A stretch of DNA of 64,000 nt from JAUMBM01 sp964645715. GTDB lineage: Bacteria; Bacteroidota; Bacteroidia; Chitinophagales; Saprospiraceae. A program made the position numbers and the translations under genes. Shown here piece after piece: positions 8,939 through 17,382 of the stretch; the first letter of the stretch is position 1; the number at the start of each line of letters is the position of its first letter. The notes under the pieces were generated by a model. That model saw only the letters and a list, made by a program, of their open reading frames with translations, did not search any database and had not been told where the DNA came from. The stretch is taken from assembly GCA_964645715.1 (NCBI GenBank), contig CAZYAO010000002.1, forward strand, positions 97,287-161,286, written 5' to 3'.

Positions 8939-8989
8939 CATGCTACTGTATTGTTGACTTTCTCAAAAAGTCAACAATACAGTAGCATG
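8939..8989. terminator. Long perfect hairpin between convergent hypE and the AntA/AntB-like gene
   Basis: Two perfectly complementary 23-base arms (8939-8961 and 8967-8989) with the loop CTCAA, starting one base after the hypE stop codon. It has no GGCGGC core. The arm ends in TTT, but no long T-run follows. It is most likely a transcript 3' end shared by the convergent genes. 8990-9117 holds the direct repeat GGCTGTAAGYAGC twice and nothing else recognisable. Confidence 0.65.
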
Positions 8990-9117
8990 TCAGCATTTTA
9001 TTTTGCTACTAAAGGAGGTGAAACGTGCAAGCAACAGGCTGTAAGCAGCAATCATGCAGCTGCAGAATCTAATGAAGCCAGTCTCTGCCAGCACAATAGC
9101 CTGGCTGTAAGTAGCTT

Positions 9118-9933
9118 CTATGCCGCGACAGAATCCCGGCCAGCAGCTTCTTTGACCCTGCGTATCAGCTCCGGTTCTTCGCTAGGTATCGGATTCAACA
9201 GCTCAGCACCCTTTCTGTCATCGAGCAATGTAAGCTGCATTTCCTGAGCCAGGGTAGCTGCTAGTTCACCCATTTGGTATGCAAAACGCTCTGGCTTACC
9301 GATGGCCATAAAGAGGTCAATTATTCCTGCACGGATTAGTTCAACTGCATTTGATTCCGAGGCTGGAAACAGAGAATCTGCGTATCCGTCTGCTGTAATT
9401 GCGGGCTTACGGCGTAGTCGTGTGCGAAGTTCTGCTGGTGCATACCCCAGCAATTTTGCGCGATACTCCCACCAATAAGCGGCAGTACCTCCGTTGAGCA
9501 ACTTGTAGCGCCGCAAATGCTCTCGCTCACTAGCTTCCTGACAACTAATGCGGCGCATTGCTTTGGTCAGCTCAACTAAGTGGGTAAATTGACGGGCTGT
9601 AAACATTCCCTCTGGCATTTCTCCCCGGAGCTGTGCTTCAATCCAGCGTCCCGCCTTCATCTTGGTCTTGCTTACAGAATGCAATACAATTTGTTTTGCA
9701 AATGAGAGCGACAGGTAATAATCAGCCTGTGCATCCTTGCCTCGCGTACTACAGACTGCGTACTCCTGCATCCTTACAGGTCGTCTTATACCATCCGAAA
9801 ACTGATAATAATCAAGCAACCAATGGCGTATAGTTTTGCCATACTGCTTTGCGGACAATTCCAAAAACTGGTAAAGCGCTGAAGCCAGAACAACTTTGGT
9901 GCCCTTCTTACTCACGTAAACGGTTGGTTCCAT
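9118..9933 (-). CDS. Conserved-looking hypothetical protein with an AntA/AntB antirepressor-like N-domain
   Basis: A 271-aa soluble protein. Residues about 12-105 read like an AntA/AntB antirepressor domain: VVLASALYQFLEL, GKTIRHWLLDYYQFSDG, then DYYLSLSFAKQIVLHSVSK. The rest is charged and helical (EREHLRRYKLLNGGTAAYWW; ELIRAGIIDLFMAIGKPERF) and I do not recognise it. In phages such domains counter repressors, but no other phage gene is near, so the role here is open. The ATG at 9933 is preferred over a longer frame because a good promoter lies just upstream. It is convergent with hypE. Confidence 0.55.
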   Translation of the reverse strand: MEPTVYVSKKGTKVVLASALYQFLELSAKQYGKTIRHWLLDYYQFSDGIRRPVRMQEYAVCSTRGKDAQADYYLSLSFAKQIVLHSVSKTKMKAGRWIEAQLRGEMPEGMFTARQFTHLVELTKAMRRISCQEASEREHLRRYKLLNGGTAAYWWEYRAKLLGYAPAELRTRLRRKPAITADGYADSLFPASESNAVELIRAGIIDLFMAIGKPERFAYQMGELAATLAQEMQLTLLDDRKGAELLNPIPSEEPELIRRVKEAAGRDSVAA

Positions 9934-9956
9934 GTCATTAAGTTTAGTTAACAACA

Positions 9957-9987
9957 CAAAAGTAATTATTTGTTTTAAATAAATCAA
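9957..9987 (-). promoter_or_regulatory. Bacteroidota-type promoter of the AntA/AntB-like gene
   Basis: On the minus strand, TTG (9987-9985), 20 bases, then TACTTTTG (9964-9957). This fits the Bacteroidota sigma consensus of a TTG/TTTG box about 20 bases before TAnnTTTG. Transcription would start near 9950, 17 bases before the ATG. The flanking DNA (9940-10015) is very AT-rich. Confidence 0.55.
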
Positions 9988-10117
9988 TAAATAAACAAAT
10001 TTTTTCAAAAAAAACGTGTAAAAAACAGCGCTGCCTGCATTCAGGCATATATTTTGACAGCAGTTCGGAGGATATACGCGTGTGTACACCTATTTTTATG
10101 GAAATAATTGTAGGGCT

Positions 10118-11311
10118 ATGGCTTATAGACAAAGGGTACTTTCTACATTGTTCGGTATATTGTGGTTGATGCAGCTGGCTGCGCAGCCTTATGAACCCGG
10201 GCAGACATACTTTGGTACGCAGTCATTTACGGAGTATTTGGCAGGAAATCTTCCGATTATCATTGTAGCACCTCATGGGGGCTTACTGAGTCCTGCACAG
10301 GTTCCCGACCGCAATTGTAGTGGTTGTGTGTATGTTAATGACGCCAACACCCAGGACCTTGCCCGTCGTCTTGCAGAGGCTATTTTTGTACAGACAGGCT
10401 GTCGCCCGCACCTTATCATCAACCACCTGCATCGTCGAAAGATGGATGCCAACCGGGATCTTGCGGAAGCTGCCGACGGCAATGCGCTGGCAGGTCAGGC
10501 ATGGGAAGATTTTCATCATTTCATCAGTGCGGCCAAGACCTCTGTGACGAGTGACTATGGAAAAGGGCTTTTGATTGACCTGCATGGGCACGCACACGCG
10601 ATCCAGCGACTCGAGTGGGGGTATTTGTTGTACGAAGACGAGCTGGCTTTGCCCGATTCGGTGCTCAATTCGGAGGAATATCTTGGGTATAGTAGCATTC
10701 GGCAGCTGGCGCTGGCCAATCTCTCGGCCAGTCTGCATGCTGCCCTCCTGCGGGGGCCGCTGAGCCTGGGGCAGCTAGTCGTTGACCGGGGCTATCCGGG
10801 GGTACCCAGTGCTGTCCAGCCGGCTCCCGCAGCGGGAGATCCATATTTCAGTGGTGGCTACAACACCAACAGACATGGTTCTCGTTTTGGTGGTGTTATT
10901 GATGCCGTGCAATTGGAGTGCAATATGGAAGGTGTACGTGACAACCCGGGCAATCGACAAGCCTTTGCAGACGTGCTGGCCCATGCGCTCACAGAATTTT
11001 TTCAGCGGCACTATTTTTCATCCTTTGGAACCGGCTTCTGCCAATTGAGTGCCGCAGATACACCCGACGCTTTCCGGCACCATTTTACCATAGCACCCAA
11101 TCCCTGCAGTGGACAGCTACAGCTCATCTATGAAGGGCAGGTTTCAGAGGAGGTCATTGTAACATTTTTTACAGTAGATGGTCATCGGCTGGCATCCTAC
11201 CCGTTGCCAGAATCATTATCACCCATTACTGTACCTCAACAGGGGCCATTGTGGGTATGCGTGCAGCTGGGCAGTAAGCTGCTGCATAGGGAGCTAGTCT
11301 TTTGCCATTAG
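10118..11311 (+). CDS. Secreted N-formylglutamate amidohydrolase-like protein with T9SS sorting tail
   Basis: A 397-aa exported protein. The ATG at 10118 begins a clear signal peptide (MAYRQRVLSTLFGILWLM), which is why it is preferred to upstream starts. The catalytic region resembles the N-formylglutamate amidohydrolase (FGase) family: VAPHGG, then DANRDLAEA, LIDLHGHAHAIQRLEWGYLL, and AVQLECNMEGVRD near 275. These give the His, Asp and Glu residues expected of a zinc peptidase-type active site. From about 325 on, the sequence FTIAPNPCSGQLQLIYEG matches a type A T9SS sorting tail, so the protein should be exported across the outer membrane. The substrate is unknown; an extracellular amidase is the safest guess. 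Confidence 0.75.
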   Translation: MAYRQRVLSTLFGILWLMQLAAQPYEPGQTYFGTQSFTEYLAGNLPIIIVAPHGGLLSPAQVPDRNCSGCVYVNDANTQDLARRLAEAIFVQTGCRPHLIINHLHRRKMDANRDLAEAADGNALAGQAWEDFHHFISAAKTSVTSDYGKGLLIDLHGHAHAIQRLEWGYLLYEDELALPDSVLNSEEYLGYSSIRQLALANLSASLHAALLRGPLSLGQLVVDRGYPGVPSAVQPAPAAGDPYFSGGYNTNRHGSRFGGVIDAVQLECNMEGVRDNPGNRQAFADVLAHALTEFFQRHYFSSFGTGFCQLSAADTPDAFRHHFTIAPNPCSGQLQLIYEGQVSEEVIVTFFTVDGHRLASYPLPESLSPITVPQQGPLWVCVQLGSKLLHRELVFCH

Positions 11312-11436
11312 AAAAAAGCAGGGTGCCAGGGGTAAAAAAAATGGAGTCACAGCTGCAAATAATCAGTGCCGGGTATTTGTAAAATGTGTTAACTTGCCAC
11401 CTGCCTGCTATTGATCATGTACAAGCATCAAACGCT

Positions 11437-12834
11437 ATGAAAATAAAATTTTGCGGAGCAGCACGGGAAGTCACCGGAAGCGCTCATCTGATTACCTTGG
11501 AAGACGGTTTCACCATTCTGCTGGATTGCGGCCTTTATCAGGGTAGTGAAAAACACATGCGGGATTTTAACTGGAACTGGCAGTTTGAACCCTACAGCAT
11601 AGACTGTGTGGTGCTGTCACATGCGCATATTGACCACAGTGGCCGTCTGCCCAAGCTAGTCAAGGACGGTTTTTCGGGACCCATCTATTCTACGCATGCT
11701 ACCCGCAGTCTCTGCAGTATCATGCTACTCGATAGTGCGATGATTCAGGAACGGGACGTGGATTACGACAAGCGTCATGACGATGAAGTCGATAAGGAAA
11801 AGGAACCGCTCTACACAGCCAACGATGTTCACAAGGCAATGGAGCTTTTTGCCTCCTTCCCCTACAACAAATGGTTCTCTATCCATCCGGATGTTGAGGT
11901 ACAGTTTAGGGATGCAGGACACATTCTGGGCAGTGCGAATGTGACGCTGCGCATTCGCGAAGAAGAACGAACCATCCACTTTGGGTTTACCGGAGATATT
12001 GGCAGACCCGACAGGCCTATTCTGCGCGATCCGCAATCCATGCCTGCAGTTGATTACCTCATTTGTGAATCGACCTATGGCGATCGCCTGCACGAAGATG
12101 GCCCTTCTGCCAAAGAGCATTTCCTGGAGATTGTGCGCGACGCCTGTGTAAAACGAAAAGGCAAGTTACTCATTCCCGCCTTCAGCGTTGGGCGTACACA
12201 GGAGATTGTGTACATCATGGACCAATTGGTGAATGAAGGACTTATGCCAGCCGTTCCTGTGTTTGTTGACAGCCCCTTGGCAATCAATGCTACTGCTGTA
12301 TACGGATCGCACCCGGAATGTTACGATGAAGAACTGGAAACTTATCTGCTGACGGACGAAAATCCTTTCGGATTCAATGGGCTCAAGTATATCCGTAAAG
12401 TGGAGGAGTCCAAAAAACTCAACCACTATCATGATCCGTGTATCATCATCAGCGCTTCCGGGATGATGAATGCCGGCCGGGTAAAACACCATCTTTTCAA
12501 CATGATCGATGACCCCCGGCATACCATTCTGTTGGTAGGTTATGCTTCTCCGGAAACACCCGGCGGCAAACTGCTTGCAGGCGCGGAAGGGCTCAAGTTG
12601 TTTGGACATTATAAGCCTGTACGCGCACGCATCGAGACCATAGATGCATTCAGTGCGCACGCAGACCAAAGGGAGATGATTGACTACCTGCGGCCATTGC
12701 GACAGCATGTCAAAAAACTTTTTCTTGTCCATGGTACAATCGACCGGCAGGAGGTTTTTCGCACGAAGCTACAGGAGCACCAGTTTGAGGAAATTATTAT
12801 TCCCGAGCTGGGTGACGAGTTTGAATTAGCATAG
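11437..12834 (+). CDS. Beta-CASP metallo-beta-lactamase-fold hydrolase (RNA-processing type)
   Basis: A 465-aa cytoplasmic protein that looks like a bacterial homologue of CPSF73/YSH1-type exonucleases. It starts MKIKFCGAAREVTGSAHLI. Metal motifs are visible: DCGLYQG, LSHAHIDHSGRLPKL, a later GFTGDIGRPD, and the beta-CASP insert IPAFSVGRTQEIVYIMDQL with ISASGMMNAGRVKHHL. The C-terminal part has DAFSAHADQREM and FLVHG. The likely activity is RNA nuclease, but these bacterial forms are poorly characterised. A start at 11386 is possible, but the ATG at 11437 matches the family N-terminus. It converges with the LptF/G gene. Confidence 0.88.
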   Translation: MKIKFCGAAREVTGSAHLITLEDGFTILLDCGLYQGSEKHMRDFNWNWQFEPYSIDCVVLSHAHIDHSGRLPKLVKDGFSGPIYSTHATRSLCSIMLLDSAMIQERDVDYDKRHDDEVDKEKEPLYTANDVHKAMELFASFPYNKWFSIHPDVEVQFRDAGHILGSANVTLRIREEERTIHFGFTGDIGRPDRPILRDPQSMPAVDYLICESTYGDRLHEDGPSAKEHFLEIVRDACVKRKGKLLIPAFSVGRTQEIVYIMDQLVNEGLMPAVPVFVDSPLAINATAVYGSHPECYDEELETYLLTDENPFGFNGLKYIRKVEESKKLNHYHDPCIIISASGMMNAGRVKHHLFNMIDDPRHTILLVGYASPETPGGKLLAGAEGLKLFGHYKPVRARIETIDAFSAHADQREMIDYLRPLRQHVKKLFLVHGTIDRQEVFRTKLQEHQFEEIIIPELGDEFELA

Positions 12835-12891
12835 TCAACAGCGACAGGAGTACCTGATCTTCAAGACCTGCTGAAAAGCAAAATTTCCAGC

Positions 12892-13989
12892 CTACTTTTG
12901 TGCCTTGGTTACTAACCAAAAAGCCAAGGCACCAAAGATTAGGTTGGGCAGCCAGATGCTGAGCAACACCGGCAGGGCCTGCCCTGCTGCAAAAACGATG
13001 GCAAAGCGTGAGAGTAATAGAAAGATAGCACCAATAAAGATGCCGGTGGCGAGGTGGATCCCCACGCCACCCCTTACTTTTCTGGAAGCTACTGCCAAGC
13101 CTATGATGGTCAGAATCAGTACTGTTACAGGCTCTGCACTCCGTCGGTGCAACTCAGCTTCGTACTTAACCGTGTTGCCTGCACCCCTTGCATACTGCTT
13201 TTGTAAAAAGCGATAGAGCTCAGCAGTCGTCATCATCGATTGCTGCTCCTTGAGGTCTGTAAAATCACCGGGCTGCAGGTTGATAAGGGTATCCATGGTC
13301 ATGCCTGGTCCCAGCGTTATGTTTTCCTTCATACCATCGAAAGTGCGAATCTCATAATTGTTGAGTTCCCATGTACCGCTGTCCTGCTTCCAACGGGCTC
13401 TGCTGGCCTTTAGCATACTCACGAGCTCCTGGTTGCGGTACTGCTCAATTCGCAAGTCCCGTATGGTACTGTCCCGTTTTCGATAGCTGCCCACATATAC
13501 TTTCTTGCCGGGTTCAAGGAACATGTGTACGTGCTGCGTCTTCCCTTGGTCAGCATCACTCACCTGCGTAATGTACTTGTACTCAATATCCAGCCGCATT
13601 TCGTTGCCTTTGGGTATAAAGTAGTGATTACCAGCAAGATGTAGGATGGCGATAAGCCCACCTCCTACCCAGTAGGGGCGCATCAGCCGCCGGAAACTCA
13701 CGCCTGCATTGAATATGCTGATGATTTCGGCATTGTTGGCAAGGCGGGAGGTGAAAAAAATGACAGCGATGAGTGTGAATAGCGGGAAGAGGAGACCGTA
13801 TATATTTACGATAAAACCGGGATAGTAAACCAGTAGAATCTCCGAGCGGGTAATGTCTTCCTCTACAAATTTTTCGACCTTTTCGCTGAAATCGATAATC
13901 ACGGTTATTAGCGTGAAAATCAGCACAGTGAAAAAGAAGGTGCGCAAAAATTTGTCAACGATGTATCGGTCGATTTTTCCCAGCAGCAT
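12892..13989 (-). CDS. LptF/LptG-family lipopolysaccharide export permease (YjgP/YjgQ)
   Basis: A 365-aa inner-membrane protein. It begins MLLGKIDRYIVDKFLRTFFF and has three transmembrane helices in the first ~120 residues, a periplasmic jellyroll-type region at about 125-280 and three helices near the C-terminus. This is the LptF/LptG layout. These permeases form the membrane part of the LptB2FGC transporter that pulls LPS out of the inner membrane. Which of the two subunits this is cannot be settled. It starts 11 bases after the tgt stop, so it is co-transcribed with tgt; no paired second permease lies next to it. Confidence 0.87.
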   Translation of the reverse strand: MLLGKIDRYIVDKFLRTFFFTVLIFTLITVIIDFSEKVEKFVEEDITRSEILLVYYPGFIVNIYGLLFPLFTLIAVIFFTSRLANNAEIISIFNAGVSFRRLMRPYWVGGGLIAILHLAGNHYFIPKGNEMRLDIEYKYITQVSDADQGKTQHVHMFLEPGKKVYVGSYRKRDSTIRDLRIEQYRNQELVSMLKASRARWKQDSGTWELNNYEIRTFDGMKENITLGPGMTMDTLINLQPGDFTDLKEQQSMMTTAELYRFLQKQYARGAGNTVKYEAELHRRSAEPVTVLILTIIGLAVASRKVRGGVGIHLATGIFIGAIFLLLSRFAIVFAAGQALPVLLSIWLPNLIFGALAFWLVTKAQK

Positions 13990-14000
13990 CCGGATACCTT

Positions 14001-15134
14001 TTATAGCCTGCGTTGTAATTTTTCAACCATCTGGTTCTTCCAGCTGCTGAAATCACCTTCGATGATGTGCCTGCGAGCCTCTTTTACTAACCACAAAAAG
14101 AATGATAAGTTGTGCAGCGAGGCAATCATCGCCCCCAGGTATTCCTGGCTGTGAATAAGGTGTCGTAGGTAAGCTTTGGAGTATTGCAGGCTGCTGTTGC
14201 AGATACCGCTGTCGTCGATGGGACTGAGGTCGGCTTTCCACTTGGCATTTTTGATATTAATGATGCCTTCGGCTGTGTACAACAACCCATGGCGGGCATT
14301 TCGAGTGGGGAGTACGCAGTCAAACATATCAACACCCAGTGCAATACACTCGAGAATGTTGACAGGTGTACCTACTCCCATGAGATAGCGGGGTTTGTCG
14401 GCGGGTAGAATTTCGCAGACCAAGGCCGTTGCCTCATACATCTCCGCCGTTGATTCTCCCACCGACAGACCACCGATGGCGTTGCCCGGCTGATCAGCCT
14501 CAGCAATAGCTTCTGCTGATACCCGGCGCAGGTCGGCAAAGGTGCTGCCTTGTACAATCGGAAACATAGTCTGCTGGTAGCCATAGAGGGCCTCGTGCGT
14601 CTTCAGATAATCTATGCAACGGTATAACCACCGATGGGTAAGTTCCATCGAATTGCGCGCATAGCGGTAGTCACAAGGATGTGGTGGGCACTCATCGAAG
14701 GCCATAATAATATCAGCACCGATACTTCGCTGAATGGCCATGGATTTTTCGGGGCTGAAGGTGTGGCGTGATCCGTCGATATGGGACTGGAACGTTACAC
14801 CCTCTTCACTGATTTTTCGCCTGTGGCTTAGCGAGTACACCTGATAACCACCGCTGTCGGTGAGTATAGGTCTTTTCCAGTTGATAAAATGATGCAGCCC
14901 GCCTGCCTGTTCCAATACTTCCGTACCGGGACGCAGGTATAGGTGGTAGGTATTGCCCAGAATAATCTGGGCCTTCACCTCTTCAGCTAATTCGTGTTGG
15001 TGAACGGCCTTGACGGTACCGGCCGTACCTACTGGCATGAATATAGGCGTCTCAATGATGCCGTGTCCGGTATGAATGGTACCTGCTCTGGCCGATGAAG
15101 CCAGGTCGGTGTGTGTGCGTGTAAAAGTAAACAT
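14001..15134 (-). CDS. tgt: tRNA-guanine (queuine) transglycosylase
   Basis: A 377-aa enzyme that swaps guanine 34 of GUN-anticodon tRNAs for preQ1 on the way to queuosine. Core motifs are present: LTDSGGYQVYSL, IMAFDECPP, IGGLSVGES, RYLMGVGTP and the nucleophile/tRNA-binding segment VDMFDCVLPTRNARHG. The zinc site, normally CxCxxC with a later His, is reduced to SGICNSSLQYSKAYLRHL: only the middle cysteine position is kept. It begins a tight tgt-lptF/G pair and follows rodA on the same strand after 233 bases of hairpin-rich spacer. Confidence 0.93.
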   Translation of the reverse strand: MFTFTRTHTDLASSARAGTIHTGHGIIETPIFMPVGTAGTVKAVHQHELAEEVKAQIILGNTYHLYLRPGTEVLEQAGGLHHFINWKRPILTDSGGYQVYSLSHRRKISEEGVTFQSHIDGSRHTFSPEKSMAIQRSIGADIIMAFDECPPHPCDYRYARNSMELTHRWLYRCIDYLKTHEALYGYQQTMFPIVQGSTFADLRRVSAEAIAEADQPGNAIGGLSVGESTAEMYEATALVCEILPADKPRYLMGVGTPVNILECIALGVDMFDCVLPTRNARHGLLYTAEGIINIKNAKWKADLSPIDDSGICNSSLQYSKAYLRHLIHSQEYLGAMIASLHNLSFFLWLVKEARRHIIEGDFSSWKNQMVEKLQRRL

Positions 15135-15367
15135 GACTGTTTAATCAAATTGTCAGAGGCTGCCCCAGTAGCGGTTTATCCCCTTTGGGGGGACAAAATA
15201 CAAGACTGAATAAAATGCCCTTTTGGGGTTTTTTGAAAAAACCACTAAAGCGGCACTTAACCACAACGCTGGCAGGTGGGGTTAGCCGCCAAACAGCATT
15301 TGGAGACAGCATCAGTAAGTAAGACTGCAAAATTAAGGATTTTCGTCTTCTCAGACTCCTGTAGCCC
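15135..15367. repeat. Hairpin-rich spacer between rodA and tgt
   Basis: This spacer holds several short inverted repeats: CCCC-TTT-GGGG at 15180-15190, GGTTTTTT-G-AAAAAACC at 15228-15244, and an imperfect long one bounded by GCGGC (15250) and GCCGC (15284). The last recalls the GGYGGC-type cores seen elsewhere but is badly degraded. It could be a decayed copy of that family or a set of weak terminators. Confidence 0.4.
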
Positions 15368-16807
15368 TTAAAATGGAAGTTTAGGCGCTTTGATTCGACC
15401 CCGGTGCTTATCAAGCTTAAGCAAAACCGCAATTAGCAGTGTAAAACCCAGCAGCGAAGATCCCCCCTTGCTGACAAAGGGCAGCGGAATGCCGATGATA
15501 GGCAGCAAACCCATTGTCATGCTAATATTGACTGCAAAGTGCACGAAGATTATACCCGCAACGCCATACGCATAAGCTCTAGAAAAGGTCGTTGGCTGCC
15601 GCTCGGCAATAAAGGAAATACGCATCAGTAAGGCGAGGAACAGCAAAACAACAGCTGTGCTGCCAATAAAACCATGTTCTTCGCCAATGGTGCAAAAAAT
15701 AAAATCTGTTGACTGCTCAGGGACGTGTTTGCCACGGGTGAGTACACCATTGAGCAATCCCTTCCCTTGTATCCCTCCTGCACTGATTGCCAGCTTGGAC
15801 TGCATAACGTTGTACAGCGAACCGCGAGGGTCACATTTGTCAGGTTGCAGCCACACGTTGATGCGTTCCTGTTGGTGAGGCATGAGCAGATTGTTGAAGC
15901 CATAGTTGGCTCCATGGGACAATAAAGCTCCCCATACCAACAAACCACCAAGTAATACAGCCAGCTGTGCCTGTCTGCGCACGTACTGCCAATAACTGAT
16001 ACCTACAAAAATCAGTGCCATAACACCGCCCGCTGTGGCCGCGTATCCCGCAGGGATTACCCAAATGTACAAAACAGCGGCCAGACCAATTATTGCCGAG
16101 AGCACTGCCAAAGGTCTTGGAAAGGTCGTAGCGTGGATAACGCCGCCCAGCCACAGTAGCCATACCAGAATAACCGAAGGTGCAATAACAAGACCGGCCG
16201 TCAGCACGATGGCAGAAAAAATACCAATAACATAGAGCATGGACGGAAGCCCTTCCCTAAAAAAGACAACAAAGAAGCCCAGAAATACCAATGCTGAGCC
16301 GGCATCCGGCTGAAGCAGCAGCAGACCCATGGGCAGTAGTAACAATCCCAGCACAATCAACCGGCTGTTGAGTTGTCTGAGATCGGCACTCCAGTGATTG
16401 AGGTAGTTGGCAACGGCCAGCGCTGTACCAAATTTTGCCAGTTCGGCCGGCTGAAAAGATACCCCACCGAACGAAAACCAGGCGGTAGCACCTTTGATCG
16501 TTGAACCCATAAAAAGTACCAGCACCAGCAGAAAAATGCTTACACCATATACCAAATAAGCAAATGTGGGCCAGAATTTATCCCTGAAGCCCATGGTGAT
16601 TACCCCCAGCAGAATAAAAGAGATGAATATCCAGACGGTCTGCTTACCTGCTGAAGTCTGAAAAAAATCGGCCATATTCCGAATCTCATCACCCTGCTGT
16701 ATATCAACAGAATATATGGCTAACCAGCCTATACTCACCAAGGCGAGGTATAGACCCAGCGTGATAAAATCTATATTTACAAAATAAGTCTGTTGAGCCG
16801 GACGCAT
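15368..16807 (-). CDS. rodA: Rod-shape-determining peptidoglycan polymerase RodA (SEDS family)
   Basis: A 479-aa inner-membrane SEDS glycosyltransferase. It polymerises lipid II into glycan strands with a class B PBP partner in the elongasome. About ten hydrophobic segments are seen. Family signatures include FSFGGVSFQPAELAKFG, ISAGGIQGKGLLNG, EQSTDFIFCTIGEEHGF and PLPFVSKGGSSLL near the C-terminus. The protein is longer than proteobacterial RodA because of an inserted hydrophobic stretch at about 200-300, which I believe is common in Bacteroidota. It is followed by tgt and preceded by a small SPOR-like gene, 41 bases away. Its PBP2 partner is not in this window. Confidence 0.93.
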   Translation of the reverse strand: MRPAQQTYFVNIDFITLGLYLALVSIGWLAIYSVDIQQGDEIRNMADFFQTSAGKQTVWIFISFILLGVITMGFRDKFWPTFAYLVYGVSIFLLVLVLFMGSTIKGATAWFSFGGVSFQPAELAKFGTALAVANYLNHWSADLRQLNSRLIVLGLLLLPMGLLLLQPDAGSALVFLGFFVVFFREGLPSMLYVIGIFSAIVLTAGLVIAPSVILVWLLWLGGVIHATTFPRPLAVLSAIIGLAAVLYIWVIPAGYAATAGGVMALIFVGISYWQYVRRQAQLAVLLGGLLVWGALLSHGANYGFNNLLMPHQQERINVWLQPDKCDPRGSLYNVMQSKLAISAGGIQGKGLLNGVLTRGKHVPEQSTDFIFCTIGEEHGFIGSTAVVLLFLALLMRISFIAERQPTTFSRAYAYGVAGIIFVHFAVNISMTMGLLPIIGIPLPFVSKGGSSLLGFTLLIAVLLKLDKHRGRIKAPKLPF

Positions 16808-16848
16808 AGGTTATTGGGTAGGAAAAGCAAGAGCCACTGGGGCAGGAG

Positions 16849-17256
16849 TCAGAATGTCTGCAGCAAATCCCGACGATTGATGGCTTCATCCCGCACCAAG
16901 TATATGCCATCGAAATCAGCCTCCAATAGATGTTTCATCCGAAGTGCATCCAGCTTGCTGGTAAATGCACCAACCCGTAGTTGGTAGTAAGGCTTGTTGT
17001 GCACCCAATCAGCAGGATAATTGGGGTATAAGCTGATAAAGCGCATACGGATGCGCTCCAGCTCATTGCGGTCAGGGGTGGCAATCAGCTGGAGCCGCCA
17101 GCCGGGAACAGTCTGCTGAGCCCTGTTAACGGCTACAAAACGGTTCTCTAACTGTGCAATAGCGGGACTTGCTTTGACCTGAACGGACTGGGCAGACAAC
17201 TGTCCCCGGGAAATCAGAAAAGAGGCAGCTACTAGCAGAAGGACTCGATAGGCCAT
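16849..17256 (-). CDS. Small exported SPOR-like domain protein
   Basis: 135 aa, beginning MAYRVLLLVAASFLI with a signal peptide to about residue 20 (AQS). The second half, from WRLQLIATPDRNELERIRMR to KPYYQLRVGAFTSKLDALRM, has the two-lobed beta-alpha pattern and the YRVGxF-type motif of SPOR domains, which bind denuded peptidoglycan. Next to rodA, a cell-wall role is likely. The ATG at 17256 is chosen; an ATG two codons upstream is possible. Confidence 0.75.
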   Translation of the reverse strand: MAYRVLLLVAASFLISRGQLSAQSVQVKASPAIAQLENRFVAVNRAQQTVPGWRLQLIATPDRNELERIRMRFISLYPNYPADWVHNKPYYQLRVGAFTSKLDALRMKHLLEADFDGIYLVRDEAINRRDLLQTF

Positions 17257-17382
17257 AATCAATGGATAAATGAAGTCTACAACAACCGATTTTTGGCATC
17301 AACCCTTTGAGTGGTGATACCCACACAAGAATATTCAGCATAGCTGACTAACAACTCCGGCTGCCGCACGAACCCACAAAAA

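Noticed and set aside
8909..9247. 112-codon plus-strand frame after hypE
   Set aside because: It overlaps the hypE end, the terminator hairpin and the antisense of the AntA/AntB-like gene; no family-like sequence.
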